A stretch of 64,000 nt of DNA, taken from NCBI RefSeq assembly GCF_900120125.1, contig NZ_LT635544.1, forward strand, positions 531,004-595,003, written 5' to 3'. The notes below the pieces were generated by a model. The model ran no database searches. It saw nothing but the letters and a program-made list of their open reading frames with translations, and was not told the DNA's origin. Shown in pieces: positions 25,350 to 35,375 of this stretch (positions within the stretch are counted from its first letter, which is position 1; every line of letters starts with the position of its first letter). The position numbers were made by a program, and so were the translations under genes. The stretch is from Gemella massiliensis (lineage in GTDB: Bacteria; Bacillota; Bacilli; Staphylococcales; Gemellaceae).

Positions 25350-26789
25350 ATGAATGATAAAAAATTTTGGAAAATAGTATATTTGCATATTGTTAAATAT
25401 AATTATAATATACTTTATTATCGTCCGGAGAAGAAAGATGTTTGGTTAATAAATGATGATAATGAGTTGGTAAGATTTATTTATAGCAATAATTTTAAAA
25501 CAACTGAAATAGATAGTGTAATTTCTAATATAATTCGGAACGAAACAAGATTGAAAAAAATGTTTAAATTGAAAAATTTAAAAATTAAAATAATATTTGT
25601 TTCACCGGAATATGATGAGATAATTACAGATTATAAAAAGTATAAAATTTCAAGTGATTTGATAATAGAAAGAGTTTTATTTAATGAAAAAAATAGTAAG
25701 CTATTCGTGAAAGAACGTGATTTAAAATTTATTGAAGATTCTCCGGATACATCACGTTATAAAACCAGAGTTGTAGAACTATACAAAAAACAAACTTTAA
25801 ATAAAACAGTATTTGATGTCAAATTTAACATAATTTCGTTATGCTATTTATTATTGTTTTTCTTAAAATATGTTAGTATTTATGCAAGTAACGGAAGTTT
25901 CTCAATTTATAAATTTTTAGGATATGATTATCAAGGAATTATTAGCGGACAATTTTATAGGTTAATAACGAGTGTTTTTGTTGTTAATGATTTTATGAGC
26001 TTATTTATAGTAGTAGTGAGTATTTTTGTATCATCGTTATTATTTAATAAGAATTTGAATATTCGTGAATCGTCGGTAATATTAATAACTACAGCTATCA
26101 TTTTTAATCTGTTTTTGCTGTTTGGTTATTCGGGAGATTTAAATATTCCTGTTGTTTCTTATCTGGCAGTTTTAGGTTCTATATTTTTAACGCAGTTAAG
26201 TAAAAAAAGTAATAATTTGCAATTTATGTACGCTGTTTCTTTATCATTAGTGTATTTGTTGGGAAGTGCTATACTACTAAACACCAACGTTGCTCTTTAT
26301 ATTTTTTCATTTATAGTTGGGGTGTTTTTGCAACTATTATTATTGAATAAAAGGAGTATTTATATATTATCAATAGCTTTTGTATTGATTATGGTGTCCG
26401 GGATAGTTGTAAAAATTGCTAATATTGATACAAAAAGTAAAGTTAATACTTACTTAGTTAGAAAAATTGATAAAAGGTTGGAAAAACCGAGAAGTGATGA
26501 GGATATTTTTAATTTAGAAAAAGAATTGACTTCCAGAAATAAATCGGCACTTACATATTATGAGTTAGGTATGATTAAAATGACAAACCTTTCAGTTAAT
26601 GATGCTAAAAAAGTATTCTTAGAGGGAATTCAGTTTGATAGCAGTTTTGCACCGCTTTATTACAAATTGGCATTAATAGAAAGACAAGAAGGTAATTATA
26701 GTAAATCTAAGGAATATGCAGATAAGGCATTAAAAATTAGTAATCTTGAGAAATATAAAAACTTGGTGGAAGAACTTAGTAATTATTAA
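25350..26789 (+). CDS. rhomboid-like membrane protein with C-terminal TPR region, probably inactive
   Basis: 479 aa in three parts: an N-terminal soluble region (1-155), a membrane region of six or seven spans (about 160-365) and a soluble tail with TPR-like repeats (about 395-479). This is the layout of B. subtilis GluP, a rhomboid protease. The diagnostic GxSG and the catalytic His are not seen: the aligned part reads NIPVVSYLAVLG (Ser270 lacks its glycines). It may be a pseudoprotease. No ribosome-binding site precedes the ATG at 25350, but TATAAT lies at 25341-25346. It is followed at once by yqgQ, as expected for the gluP locus. Confidence 0.75.
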   Translation: MNDKKFWKIVYLHIVKYNYNILYYRPEKKDVWLINDDNELVRFIYSNNFKTTEIDSVISNIIRNETRLKKMFKLKNLKIKIIFVSPEYDEIITDYKKYKISSDLIIERVLFNEKNSKLFVKERDLKFIEDSPDTSRYKTRVVELYKKQTLNKTVFDVKFNIISLCYLLLFFLKYVSIYASNGSFSIYKFLGYDYQGIISGQFYRLITSVFVVNDFMSLFIVVVSIFVSSLLFNKNLNIRESSVILITTAIIFNLFLLFGYSGDLNIPVVSYLAVLGSIFLTQLSKKSNNLQFMYAVSLSLVYLLGSAILLNTNVALYIFSFIVGVFLQLLLLNKRSIYILSIAFVLIMVSGIVVKIANIDTKSKVNTYLVRKIDKRLEKPRSDEDIFNLEKELTSRNKSALTYYELGMIKMTNLSVNDAKKVFLEGIQFDSSFAPLYYKLALIERQEGNYSKSKEYADKALKISNLEKYKNLVEELSNY

Positions 26790-26800
26790 GGGTGAAGATG

Positions 26801-27001
26801 ATGATAAATTTTTATGATTTACAACAATTTTTAAAATCTTTTGGTATAATAATATATATGAAAGATAGAAAGCATACTTTAAGTATGGTAGAGTATGAAG
26901 TAAGAGAATTAAAAAGATTAGAATTAATTTCCAAAGAAGATTTTATAAGAGCGATTGCTATTATAAAACATGAGATGAATTATGAATTAGCGAAAGGATA
27001 G
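26801..27001 (+). CDS. yqgQ: YqgQ family small protein (DUF910)
   Basis: 66-aa helical protein matching the YqgQ family: FYDLQQFLKSFGIIIYMKDR then MVEYEVRELKRLELISKEDF. The function is unknown; a nucleic-acid-binding role has been suggested from structure. I start at the ATG at 26801, six bases after AAGGGTG; the GTG at 26792 lies within that site. It is tightly linked to the rhomboid gene upstream and to ylaN downstream. Confidence 0.85.
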   Translation: MINFYDLQQFLKSFGIIIYMKDRKHTLSMVEYEVRELKRLELISKEDFIRAIAIIKHEMNYELAKG

Positions 27002-27010
27002 GTGAGAAAA

Positions 27011-27295
27011 ATGGAAAATAGTCTTATATTTATAAAAGTTAGAAAGAGAATAGAAGAAGATATTATGAAAATCGAAGATATGATTGAAGCGTGTCTTTCA
27101 GTTAAAGGTGAAAAAAAATGTCCATTATATCAAGATGTAATTGATACACAAATTTTTGGATTAACGAAAGAAATAAATCTTGCGGTAGAAATAGGGTGTA
27201 TCACTGCGGAGGCAGGTAAGAAAATTTTGACCGATCTTGAAGATAAAGCCGGTATGATGTATGGCAGTGTTGACAACCAAAGCAAAGCAAACTAG
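27011..27295 (+). CDS. ylaN: YlaN family protein (DUF1507)
   Basis: 94-aa helical protein with the family core CPLYQDVIDTQIFGLTKEIN followed by LAVEIG. YlaN is conserved in Bacilli, was reported essential in B. subtilis under some conditions, and has been linked to iron/Fur control. I chose the ATG at 27011, preceded by AGGTGAG. A GTG at 27002 would add three residues. The ylaN-ftsW order matches B. subtilis ylaN-ylaO. Confidence 0.88.
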   Translation: MENSLIFIKVRKRIEEDIMKIEDMIEACLSVKGEKKCPLYQDVIDTQIFGLTKEINLAVEIGCITAEAGKKILTDLEDKAGMMYGSVDNQSKAN

Positions 27296-27298
27296 GTT

Positions 27299-28510
27299 AT
27301 GAAGATAATAAGATTACAGCAAAGTATAAAACATGAACGACGTCATGTAAAATTAGATCTTGTAGTAGCTTTAACATTATTAATTTTATTTATTTTAAGT
27401 TGTATAATGGTTTATAGCGCCAGTATGATTGGGAATAAGTATGGAACATTCACATCGTCTATACCGGTAGATGCAAATTATTTTTTAATAAGGCAAGCGA
27501 TTTGGGCATCATTATCTTACGTGGCGTTTTTAATCTTTTCAGTAGTAATTCCATTCGAAATTTTTAGAAGTAAAAATTTATTAAAATATGGGCAGTTCAT
27601 TATTTTAGGATTACTATTAATTCCGTTTGCATTACCAAGTATAAATGGTGCAAGATCATGGATAAGATTAGGGGCATTTAGTTTTCAACCGTCAACTTTA
27701 GCACAACTATTTATTATTATTTATATGGCATTTATTTTAGAAACAAGAAAGACAAAATTAAGACAAGTCTTAACAAGCAGTGAGTTAATTAATATTTTTG
27801 GAATACCGTTATTTTTAACAGCGGTTATATTTGCTCAAAATGATACCGGAATGGTTTTAATAACTCTTAGTGTTGTTGGAATTATGGCGCTTTGTTCCAA
27901 TATGAATTTTAAAAATATTAGGAAAATTATAACACTTGCATTATTGGCGAGTGTCATGTTAATAGGTATTTTATTTATTACAGGGTTGTTTTCCGGAAGC
28001 TCATATAGAACTAATCGGATAAAGGTATTTTTGAATCCTTTTTCAGAGAATCTTAGTGCAGCGGCCGATCAGGTAATAAATTCCTATATAGCGTTTGGTA
28101 ATGGTGGCTTAGTGGGTCGTGGTTTAGGAAACTCTATTCAAAAACTCGGTTATCTGCCGGAAGCTCATACAGATTTTATTTTAGCAATTATTGCAGAAGA
28201 ACTCGGTCTTATAGGAGTGTTATTTGTAATTCTGTTACTTTGTATATTGGTGGGAAAAGCTGTTTTTGCGGGGACTAAATCTAAAAATACGTTTGGTGCC
28301 ATGTATGCAATAGGTTTTGCAACACTTTTATCAGTTCAAACTGTTATAAATATTGGAGGGGTTACTGCTTCCATTCCCATGACAGGAGTACCACTTCCTT
28401 TTGTAAGTAATGGAGGAAGTTCGCTTTTAATTCTTAGTATAGGACTTGGTATAGTTACCAATATTCTTGCTCATGTTAAATCTTTAAGAGAAGATAAACA
28501 AAATTTATAA
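27299..28510 (+). CDS. ftsW: SEDS peptidoglycan polymerase, FtsW type
   Basis: 403-aa protein with about ten membrane spans; SEDS glycosyltransferase that builds septal peptidoglycan with a class B PBP. Signatures are INGARSWIRLGAFSFQPSTLAQL with the catalytic region after it, EAHTDFILAIIAEELGLIG, and VPLPFVSNGGSS near the end. I call it FtsW rather than RodA from its ylaN neighbour and because a second SEDS gene (54862-56049) fits RodA better. The ATG lies 3 bases after ylaN, with a weak AGG site. Confidence 0.9.
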   Translation: MKIIRLQQSIKHERRHVKLDLVVALTLLILFILSCIMVYSASMIGNKYGTFTSSIPVDANYFLIRQAIWASLSYVAFLIFSVVIPFEIFRSKNLLKYGQFIILGLLLIPFALPSINGARSWIRLGAFSFQPSTLAQLFIIIYMAFILETRKTKLRQVLTSSELINIFGIPLFLTAVIFAQNDTGMVLITLSVVGIMALCSNMNFKNIRKIITLALLASVMLIGILFITGLFSGSSYRTNRIKVFLNPFSENLSAAADQVINSYIAFGNGGLVGRGLGNSIQKLGYLPEAHTDFILAIIAEELGLIGVLFVILLLCILVGKAVFAGTKSKNTFGAMYAIGFATLLSVQTVINIGGVTASIPMTGVPLPFVSNGGSSLLILSIGLGIVTNILAHVKSLREDKQNL

Positions 28511-28514
28511 AAAT

Positions 28515-28597
28515 AACTAATTTAAAGTGAAAATTTTACTAAAAGTTTAAGAATATGCTCTGTTACTTTTAGAGTTTTGTCTTTAAATTAGTTTTTT
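28515..28597 (+). terminator. long nested terminator after ftsW
   Basis: Outer arms AACTAATTTAAAG (28515-28527) and CTTTAAATTAGTT (28581-28593) are perfect complements followed by TTTT. An inner pairing CTAAAAGT/ACTTTTAG lies in the 53-base loop. Confidence 0.75.
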
Positions 28598-28598
28598 G

Positions 28599-28664
28599 GG
28601 TTGTATAATAAATATGGATAGGTACTAGCCCCCGAAACTTGGATAAGTTTTGGGGAGCTATTTT
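28599..28664 (+). repeat. solo ISL3-end-like sequence fused to a repeated hairpin
   Basis: GGTTGTATAATAAATATGG (28599-28617) matches the inverted right end of the two ISL3 copies except at one base. It is joined to a hairpin (28618-28664; TAGCCCCC..AAACTT against AAGTTT..GGGG.GCTA) related to the one at 12733-12775. No transposase is present. It directly follows the ftsW terminator. The remaining bases up to queA hold only the queA promoter. Confidence 0.65.
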
Positions 28665-28775
28665 TAATGAAATTAATAAATGAAAAAATTTCATACCCGT
28701 ATTTCTAGGAGAGCCTAGAATTTTAACTTTAGGTTTATTTTTTTATTTGAGAAAGAAATAAATTTGATGGTTAAC

Positions 28776-28804
28776 TTGATAAGTTTTAACATTCAAGCTA
28801 TAAT
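28776..28804 (+). promoter_or_regulatory. promoter of the queA-tgt-yajC group
   Basis: TTGATA (28776-28781) and TATAAT (28799-28804) with 17-base spacing, about 30 bases before the queA start. No preQ1 riboswitch was visible in front of it. Confidence 0.85.
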
Positions 28805-28833
28805 AGTAAAGTAACTTTTAAAGGAGATATTAA

Positions 28834-29862
28834 ATGAAATTAGAAGAGTTTAATTTTAATTTACCAGAAGAGTTGATAGCACAAACTCCGTTGTTAAAAC
28901 GAGATACTAGTAAATTACTTATGGTTGATAGAAAAAACAATAATTATAAACATAAGGTATTCTCTGATATTATAGATTATTTTAATCCCGGAGATACATT
29001 AGTTCTTAATAATACCCGTGTAATGCCGGCACGCTTATATGGGGAGAAAAAAGGAACCGGTGCAGCTATTGAGGTACTACTTTTAAAAACTAAAGAACAT
29101 AATATTTGGGAGTGTTTAGTAAAACCTGCCAAAAGAATAAAAATAGGAAGTATTGTTTCATTCGGTGACGGAGTTATGGAAGCGGAGTGTATCAAAGTAA
29201 TGGATGATGGCTTTAGGTATTTTAAGTTTAGCTATGAGGGAATTTTTCAAGAACGTCTTGATGAACTGGGAACAATGCCACTGCCACCGTACATAAAAGA
29301 AAGATTAATTGATAAAGAACGTTATCAGACGGTTTATTCAAAAGAAATCGGCAGTTCAGCGGCTCCAACGGCAGGGTTACACTTTACAGAAGAATTGTTG
29401 AAAAAAATAAAAGAAAAAGGTGTAAATATTGCTTATTTGACGCTTCATGTAGGTCTTGGAACATTTCGCCCGGTTGTGACTGAAAATATTGAAGATCATG
29501 ATATGCATTCTGAATATTATACAATTGATGAAGAAACTGCAAATATAATCAATGAAACAAAAAAAAGATGTAATAAAGTTTTTTCGGTTGGAACAACTTC
29601 TACAAGAACTTTAGAAACTATTGCTAGAGATAATAATGGAAAGATAGTTGCGGCTTCCGGATGGACAAATATATTTATTTATCCGGGATTTGAGTTTAAA
29701 TGTGTAGACGGTTTGATAACTAACTTTCATTTGCCGAAATCATCACTAATAATGTTGGTTAGTGCATTTTATAGCAGAGAAAAAGTGTTAGAATTATATA
29801 AGATTGCAGTGGACAATAAATATCGTTTCTTTAGTTTTGGAGATGCGATGATGATAATATGA
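28834..29862 (+). CDS. queA: S-adenosylmethionine:tRNA ribosyltransferase-isomerase
   Basis: Converts preQ1 in tRNA to epoxyqueuosine using the ribosyl group of SAM. 342 aa, full length. Signatures are [13 protein letters not shown], the APTAGLHFT segment, [10 protein letters not shown] and [17 protein letters not shown]. An AAAGGAGAT site precedes the ATG. It forms a cluster with tgt and yajC, the usual order in many bacteria. The enzyme acts after Tgt, which is encoded next. Confidence 0.96.
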   Translation: MKLEEFNFNLPEELIAQTPLLKRDTSKLLMVDRKNNNYKHKVFSDIIDYFNPGDTLVLNNTRVMPARLYGEKKGTGAAIEVLLLKTKEHNIWECLVKPAKRIKIGSIVSFGDGVMEAECIKVMDDGFRYFKFSYEGIFQERLDELGTMPLPPYIKERLIDKERYQTVYSKEIGSSAAPTAGLHFTEELLKKIKEKGVNIAYLTLHVGLGTFRPVVTENIEDHDMHSEYYTIDEETANIINETKKRCNKVFSVGTTSTRTLETIARDNNGKIVAASGWTNIFIYPGFEFKCVDGLITNFHLPKSSLIMLVSAFYSREKVLELYKIAVDNKYRFFSFGDAMMII

Positions 29863-31038
<1,176 letters not shown>

Positions 31039-31116
31039 TAATACTAATATTTATAGTTTATTTTTTTAAAACATTATAGTAGAATAAACATATACAGAAA
31101 TTCGGAGGTAAAAAAT

Positions 31117-31380
31117 ATGCCAAGTCAATATATTAATATAATAATGATAGTTGCATTATTTGGTTTTATGTATTTTATAGTGATAAGACCGCAATCAAAA
31201 CGAAATAAAGAATTAAAATTATTACAGGATTCTTTAAAAGAAGGTGACAGAATCGTCACATTCGCCGGGATATACGGAGATATAATAGAAGTAGGAACAC
31301 TGACAGTTAAGGTAAGAATAGCACCTAAAGTAGAAATTGAGTTGGACAGAAATGCTATTCGTAGTTTAGCGGCTAAATAA
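31117..31380 (+). CDS. yajC: Sec translocase accessory subunit YajC
   Basis: 87-aa protein with one N-terminal membrane span (about residues 6-22), then RPQSKRNKELKLLQDSLKEG and DRIVTFAGIYGDI, the family signature. It is the small accessory protein of the SecDF complex. A CGGAGG site precedes the ATG. It lies in the queA-tgt-yajC order seen in many bacteria, but secDF is not next to it here. Confidence 0.93.
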   Translation: MPSQYINIIMIVALFGFMYFIVIRPQSKRNKELKLLQDSLKEGDRIVTFAGIYGDIIEVGTLTVKVRIAPKVEIELDRNAIRSLAAK

Positions 31381-31383
31381 AAT

Positions 31384-31423
31384 AAAAATCGAGGATAGAA
31401 AAATTTTCTAATCTTCGATTTTT
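31384..31423 (+). terminator. bidirectional terminator between yajC and luxS
   Basis: AAAAATCGAGGATAG pairs with CTAATCTTCGATTTTT apart from minor mismatches, with A and T runs on both sides, so it can serve both convergent genes. Confidence 0.85.
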
Positions 31424-31452
31424 ATTTTATAATATTTTAAAAAATAAATTTA

Positions 31453-31923
31453 TTACTTACCAAATACGTTTTTCCATTCAGATTTTTTATCTAGGAATTT
31501 TATAGCTTCTTGCTTAGCGCCTTTTAGGGAGTGAGAAGCTGCCCAGCCGCATTGTATTTCATTGCAAGCCGGGACTTCAGTAGCAACAAGAACATCTTCC
31601 AACGTCTTGGTAAGAGCTTCTACTACCGCCTCATAGCTATCATTATTTATTACTGATAAATAAAACCCTGTTTGACAACCCATTGGTCCAAAATCCAAAA
31701 CATTATCAAGGTGATTACGAATTAATTCTGCAATTAAATGTTCAAGAGAATGAAGGCTTGGCATTGCTAAATGTTCTTTATTCGGCTGGCAAAATCTAAT
31801 ATCATATTTATATATTTTATCACCATTTTCTCCGCTATATACTCCAACAAGCCTAATATAAGGTGCAACTACTTTAGTATGATCAAGGTTAAAACTTTCA
31901 ACATTCATTTTTTTATTAGTCAT
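31453..31923 (-). CDS. luxS: S-ribosylhomocysteine lyase
   Basis: Splits S-ribosylhomocysteine into homocysteine and DPD, the precursor of autoinducer-2, in the activated methyl cycle. 156 aa. Metal ligands His58 and His62 are in SLHSLEHL with catalytic Glu61; the third ligand is Cys125 in NEIQCGW, and Cys83 is in PMGCQTGFY. The ATG at 31923 follows a GGAG site. It stands alone; no pfs or metabolic neighbour is adjacent. Confidence 0.95.
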   Translation of the reverse strand: MTNKKMNVESFNLDHTKVVAPYIRLVGVYSGENGDKIYKYDIRFCQPNKEHLAMPSLHSLEHLIAELIRNHLDNVLDFGPMGCQTGFYLSVINNDSYEAVVEALTKTLEDVLVATEVPACNEIQCGWAASHSLKGAKQEAIKFLDKKSEWKNVFGK

Positions 31924-32058
31924 CGTTATTCTCCATTAAAAAATAAATTTTCGATTGTAGTGTAATTATACTATATTTTTTCTAAATAAAAAAGTGTATA
32001 ATTAATATAAAAAATTGTGTAAAAATACAATAAAATTGACTTATGGTAACGGATAGAT

Positions 32059-33276
32059 TTATCTAAATTCTTTTCTTTTTTTACTTGTTATTTTTTTTAC
32101 CTCCAACTGAGCTGCTGGGAGATAGCTTTTTCCATTTTTCAGTAAGTTGCAGATAATGTTGGTGATTTCAATAAAATCTTCTTCAACATACCCTTTAGTA
32201 GTCATAGCCGCTGTACCTAAACGAAGTCCGCTTGTTTTTGCCGGCGGTAACGTATCAAACGGGATACCGTTTTTGTTACATGTGATATATGCTTTACTTA
32301 GTAAATCACTGGCATCATGACCGTTAATACCGTAAGTAGTAAAGGTATCTATTAAACAAAGGTGATTATCACTTCCGTTACTTACAACAGGAATATTATT
32401 TTGTTTAAAAGTTTTAACCATAGCTTTCATGTTATTTAGAACTTGTTGTTGATAAAGTTTAAATGATGGTTGTAAAGCCTCATTAAAGCAGATTGCTTTT
32501 GCTGCAATAATATGCTCTAACGGACCGCCTTGGGCTCCCGGGAAAATCATTTTGTTGATTTTAGTAGCTATTTTTTCGTTATTGGTTAATATAATTCCTC
32601 CACGAGGGCCACGAAGAGTTTTATGTGTGGTAGAAGTTACAACGTCAGCATAAGGTAATGGAGAAGGATGTAATTTAGTAGCAACAAGCCCTGCGATATG
32701 AGCCATATCAACCATTAAGTAAGCATTGACTTCATCGGCAATTTCTCTAAATTTTTTAAAATCTATTATACGAGAATAAGCACTCGCCCCGGCTATAATC
32801 ATTTTAGGTTTATACTCTTTTGCAAGTTTTAACACTTCATCATAATTGATAAGATGAGTATCTTTAGTGACGCCATAGGAGATAGCATTAAATATTTTTC
32901 CGGAGAAGTTTACACGACTACCATGTGTTAAATGTCCTCCCGAATCCATGCTCATACCAAGAACAGTATCCCCCGGATTTAGTAAAGCCATGTAAACTGC
33001 AATATTAGCACTAGAACCGGAATGAGCTTGAACATTGACAAATTCAGCATTAAATAATTTTTTTAGTCTTTCAATAGCAAGAGTTTCTATTTCATCAATA
33101 ACTTCACAGCCGTCATAATATCTTTTTCCGGGATAACCCTCGGCATATTTATTGGTAAGAATACTTCCGGTTGCTTTTAGTATATTTTCTGAAACAAAAT
33201 TTTCACTAGCAATGAGTTCAATATTTGTATTTTGACGATCTTTTTCTTTTTCAATAAGTTCAAAAATTTTATCCAT
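32059..33276 (-). CDS. glyA: serine hydroxymethyltransferase
   Basis: PLP enzyme interconverting serine and glycine with tetrahydrofolate as carrier of the one-carbon unit. The PLP lysine is Lys219 in [14 protein letters not shown]. Other marks are [24 protein letters not shown] and [11 protein letters not shown]. 405 aa is typical. A strong AAAGGAG site precedes the ATG (minus strand). It is a single-gene unit, divergent from prs. Confidence 0.97.
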   Translation of the reverse strand: MDKIFELIEKEKDRQNTNIELIASENFVSENILKATGSILTNKYAEGYPGKRYYDGCEVIDEIETLAIERLKKLFNAEFVNVQAHSGSSANIAVYMALLNPGDTVLGMSMDSGGHLTHGSRVNFSGKIFNAISYGVTKDTHLINYDEVLKLAKEYKPKMIIAGASAYSRIIDFKKFREIADEVNAYLMVDMAHIAGLVATKLHPSPLPYADVVTSTTHKTLRGPRGGIILTNNEKIATKINKMIFPGAQGGPLEHIIAAKAICFNEALQPSFKLYQQQVLNNMKAMVKTFKQNNIPVVSNGSDNHLCLIDTFTTYGINGHDASDLLSKAYITCNKNGIPFDTLPPAKTSGLRLGTAAMTTKGYVEEDFIEITNIICNLLKNGKSYLPAAQLEVKKITSKKRKEFR

Positions 33277-33417
33277 TAAGAGCTCCTTTATAATTAGATT
33301 TGTAGAGATGATAGTTTCTCAATTTTTATAGAAATATTTTAACATATGATAAATTGAAATCAAAACAAATGAATTGAAATTAAGTTCGGGGTTTAGGTAG
33401 AAAATCGAAATTATTTG

Positions 33418-33426
33418 TGCTATAAT
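33418..33426 (+). promoter_or_regulatory. extended -10 promoter element of prs
   Basis: TGCTATAAT (33418-33426) is an extended -10 box, about 60 bases before the prs start. No good -35 box is seen. No PurR-box-like sequence was obvious. Confidence 0.55.
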
Positions 33427-33483
33427 TATAGAGGGATACGGCTGTATTACTATATCGAACCAAATTTAAGGAGAATATTTAAA

Positions 33484-34434
33484 ATGCTTGTAGATAAACC
33501 GTTGAAGCTATTTTCATTGAATTCTAATATTCCACTGGCAAAACAAGTTGCAAATTCACTAGGGGTGGAACTTAGTAAATGTAGTGTTAAAAAGTTTAGC
33601 GATGGGGAGGTTTCTATCAATATTGAAGAAAGTGTTAGAGGTTGTGAGGTATTTGTTATTCAATCAACAAGTGAACCTGTAAATGACAATTTAATGACGC
33701 TTTTAATTATGATTGATGCTTTAAAACGTGCTTCTGTAGATACTATTAATGTAGTAATTCCATATTATGGATATGCAAGACAAGATAGAAAAGCGAGAAG
33801 TAGAGAACCGATTACTGCTAAATTGGTAGCTAATCTTTTAGAAGTAGCTGGAGCTGACAGAGTAATTGCCTTAGACTTACATGCACTTCAAATTCAAGGT
33901 TTCTTTGATATTCCGGTAGATCATCTTATGGCAGTACCGATTATTGCGAAATATTTTAAAAACAAGTTAACGGATATGGACGATGTTGTTGTTGTTTCCC
34001 CCGATCATGGAGGAGTTACACGTGCCAGAAAATTAGCGGATTCGTTGAATACGCCGATAGCTATAATAGATAAAAGAAGACCTAAACCGAACGTTGCGGA
34101 GGTAATGAATATTGTAGGTAATATCGAAGGGAAAACGTGTATTCTTATAGATGATATTATAGATACGGCAGGAACTATTACACTGGGAGCTAAAGCACTT
34201 AAAAATATGGGTGCAAAAGAGGTGTATGCAAGTTGTTCGCATGCTGTATTAAGTGGGCAAGCGTTGGAAAGAATAGAGGATTCTCCAATTAAAGAGTTGG
34301 TATATGCAAATACAATTCATATACCGGAAGAGAAAAAATTAGATAAAATGGTTCCGTTATGTGTCGGTGAATTGATTGCTAAAGCAATTTATAGAATTCA
34401 TCACAACGAACCGGTAAGTGTTCTTTTTGATTAA
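33484..34434 (+). CDS. prs: ribose-phosphate pyrophosphokinase
   Basis: Makes PRPP from ribose-5-phosphate and ATP for nucleotide, His and Trp synthesis. Signatures are [16 protein letters not shown], the [18 protein letters not shown] metal/ATP region, and [14 protein letters not shown], the PRPP-binding loop. I start at the ATG at 33484 after AAGGAGAA. An upstream TTG in frame would add 23 unrelated residues. 316 aa matches the family. Confidence 0.96.
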   Translation: MLVDKPLKLFSLNSNIPLAKQVANSLGVELSKCSVKKFSDGEVSINIEESVRGCEVFVIQSTSEPVNDNLMTLLIMIDALKRASVDTINVVIPYYGYARQDRKARSREPITAKLVANLLEVAGADRVIALDLHALQIQGFFDIPVDHLMAVPIIAKYFKNKLTDMDDVVVVSPDHGGVTRARKLADSLNTPIAIIDKRRPKPNVAEVMNIVGNIEGKTCILIDDIIDTAGTITLGAKALKNMGAKEVYASCSHAVLSGQALERIEDSPIKELVYANTIHIPEEKKLDKMVPLCVGELIAKAIYRIHHNEPVSVLFD

Positions 34435-34453
34435 TATAAAGTTTTTGAAGATT

Positions 34454-34484
34454 AAAAAAAGGCAGCGAATTCGTTGCCTTTTTA
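34454..34484 (+). terminator. Rho-independent terminator after prs
   Basis: AAAAAGGCAGCGAA and TTCGTTGCCTTTTT form a 14-bp stem (one G-T pair) ending in a T run. Confidence 0.88.
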
Positions 34485-34509
34485 AATATTAATTAAGAAA
34501 GGAGAAAAA

Positions 34510-35067
34510 ATGAAATTAATTGTTGGGCTTGGAAATCCCGGTAAACAATATGCAAATACAAGACATAATATAGGATTTATGATCTTAGATGAATTAGCAA
34601 AAAACTGGGGAGTCAGTTTTGATAAAAATAAATTTAATGCTGATTATACGGTTGCTTATTATAACGGGATAAGGTATTTATTAATAAAGCCGACAACTTA
34701 TATGAATTTATCAGGTGAGGCTTTAAGGAAATTTTATGATTATTTTGAAATAGATATAGATGATATACTTGTAGTTTATGATGATTTAGATACTAAAACA
34801 GCAAGTTTTAAATTGAAGGCAAAAGGAAGTAGCGGTGGGCATAACGGTATAAAAAGTATTATTTCACATTTAGGCACCGAAAATTTTAATAGGTTAAAGA
34901 TTGGGATAGATAGACCGACACCTCCAATGAAAGTTGTTGACTATGTACTCGGGAAATTTTCAAAAGAAGAAATGAATGAAATAGAAAAAATTTATAAAAA
35001 AAGCATTGATGCTATAGAAGATTTTTCAAAAATGAATATAGTAGAATTAATGAATAAGTATAACTAA
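34510..35067 (+). CDS. pth: peptidyl-tRNA hydrolase
   Basis: Releases tRNA from peptidyl-tRNA dropped by ribosomes. 185 aa. The catalytic His is in GLGNPGKQYANTRHNIGF; other marks are KPTTYMNLSGEA, the DDLD motif, and GSSGGHNGIKSI. An AAAGGAG site precedes the ATG. The order prs-pth-mfd is like that around spoVC/mfd in other Bacilli. Confidence 0.96.
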   Translation: MKLIVGLGNPGKQYANTRHNIGFMILDELAKNWGVSFDKNKFNADYTVAYYNGIRYLLIKPTTYMNLSGEALRKFYDYFEIDIDDILVVYDDLDTKTASFKLKAKGSSGGHNGIKSIISHLGTENFNRLKIGIDRPTPPMKVVDYVLGKFSKEEMNEIEKIYKKSIDAIEDFSKMNIVELMNKYN

Positions 35068-35281
35068 AAAGAATTATTATAATTAAAGTATCGAAAGTAT
35101 TTCAAAAATAAGTAACATAGTAATGTAATTTATTGGAAAGTAATGCAGATTATATACAGAATTTTATATATAATGAAGAACTGTTAATTATTTTAGTGTT
35201 AAAGTGTTTCATTTTTCAAATAATTTGTATAAAACTTTCTTACTATAAAATATTTATATATGTTATGTTTAAAATATTATG

Positions 35282-35340
35282 TAGGGGTAGATCTATAGAT
35301 TGATTTCTATAAAGTTACGATTTTAGATCCACACCCTATT
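35282..35340 (+). other. possible structured leader before mfd
   Basis: TAGGGGTAGATCT (35282-35294) can pair, with mismatches, with AGATCCACACCCTA near 35325-35338. Inside is a smaller hairpin, CTATAGA/TTCTATA. There is no T-run terminator. The segment ends about 35 bases before the mfd start. The gap 35068-35281 is AT-rich without other recognisable content. Confidence 0.4.
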
Positions 35341-35375
35341 TGCCGTGTAAAAATTTTTGTAAAAAGGAGGATGAA

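Noticed and set aside
28700..28804. preQ1 riboswitch upstream of queA
   Set aside because: No preQ1-type hairpin with an A-rich tail is found between the promoter and the start; the leader is only about 25 bases.
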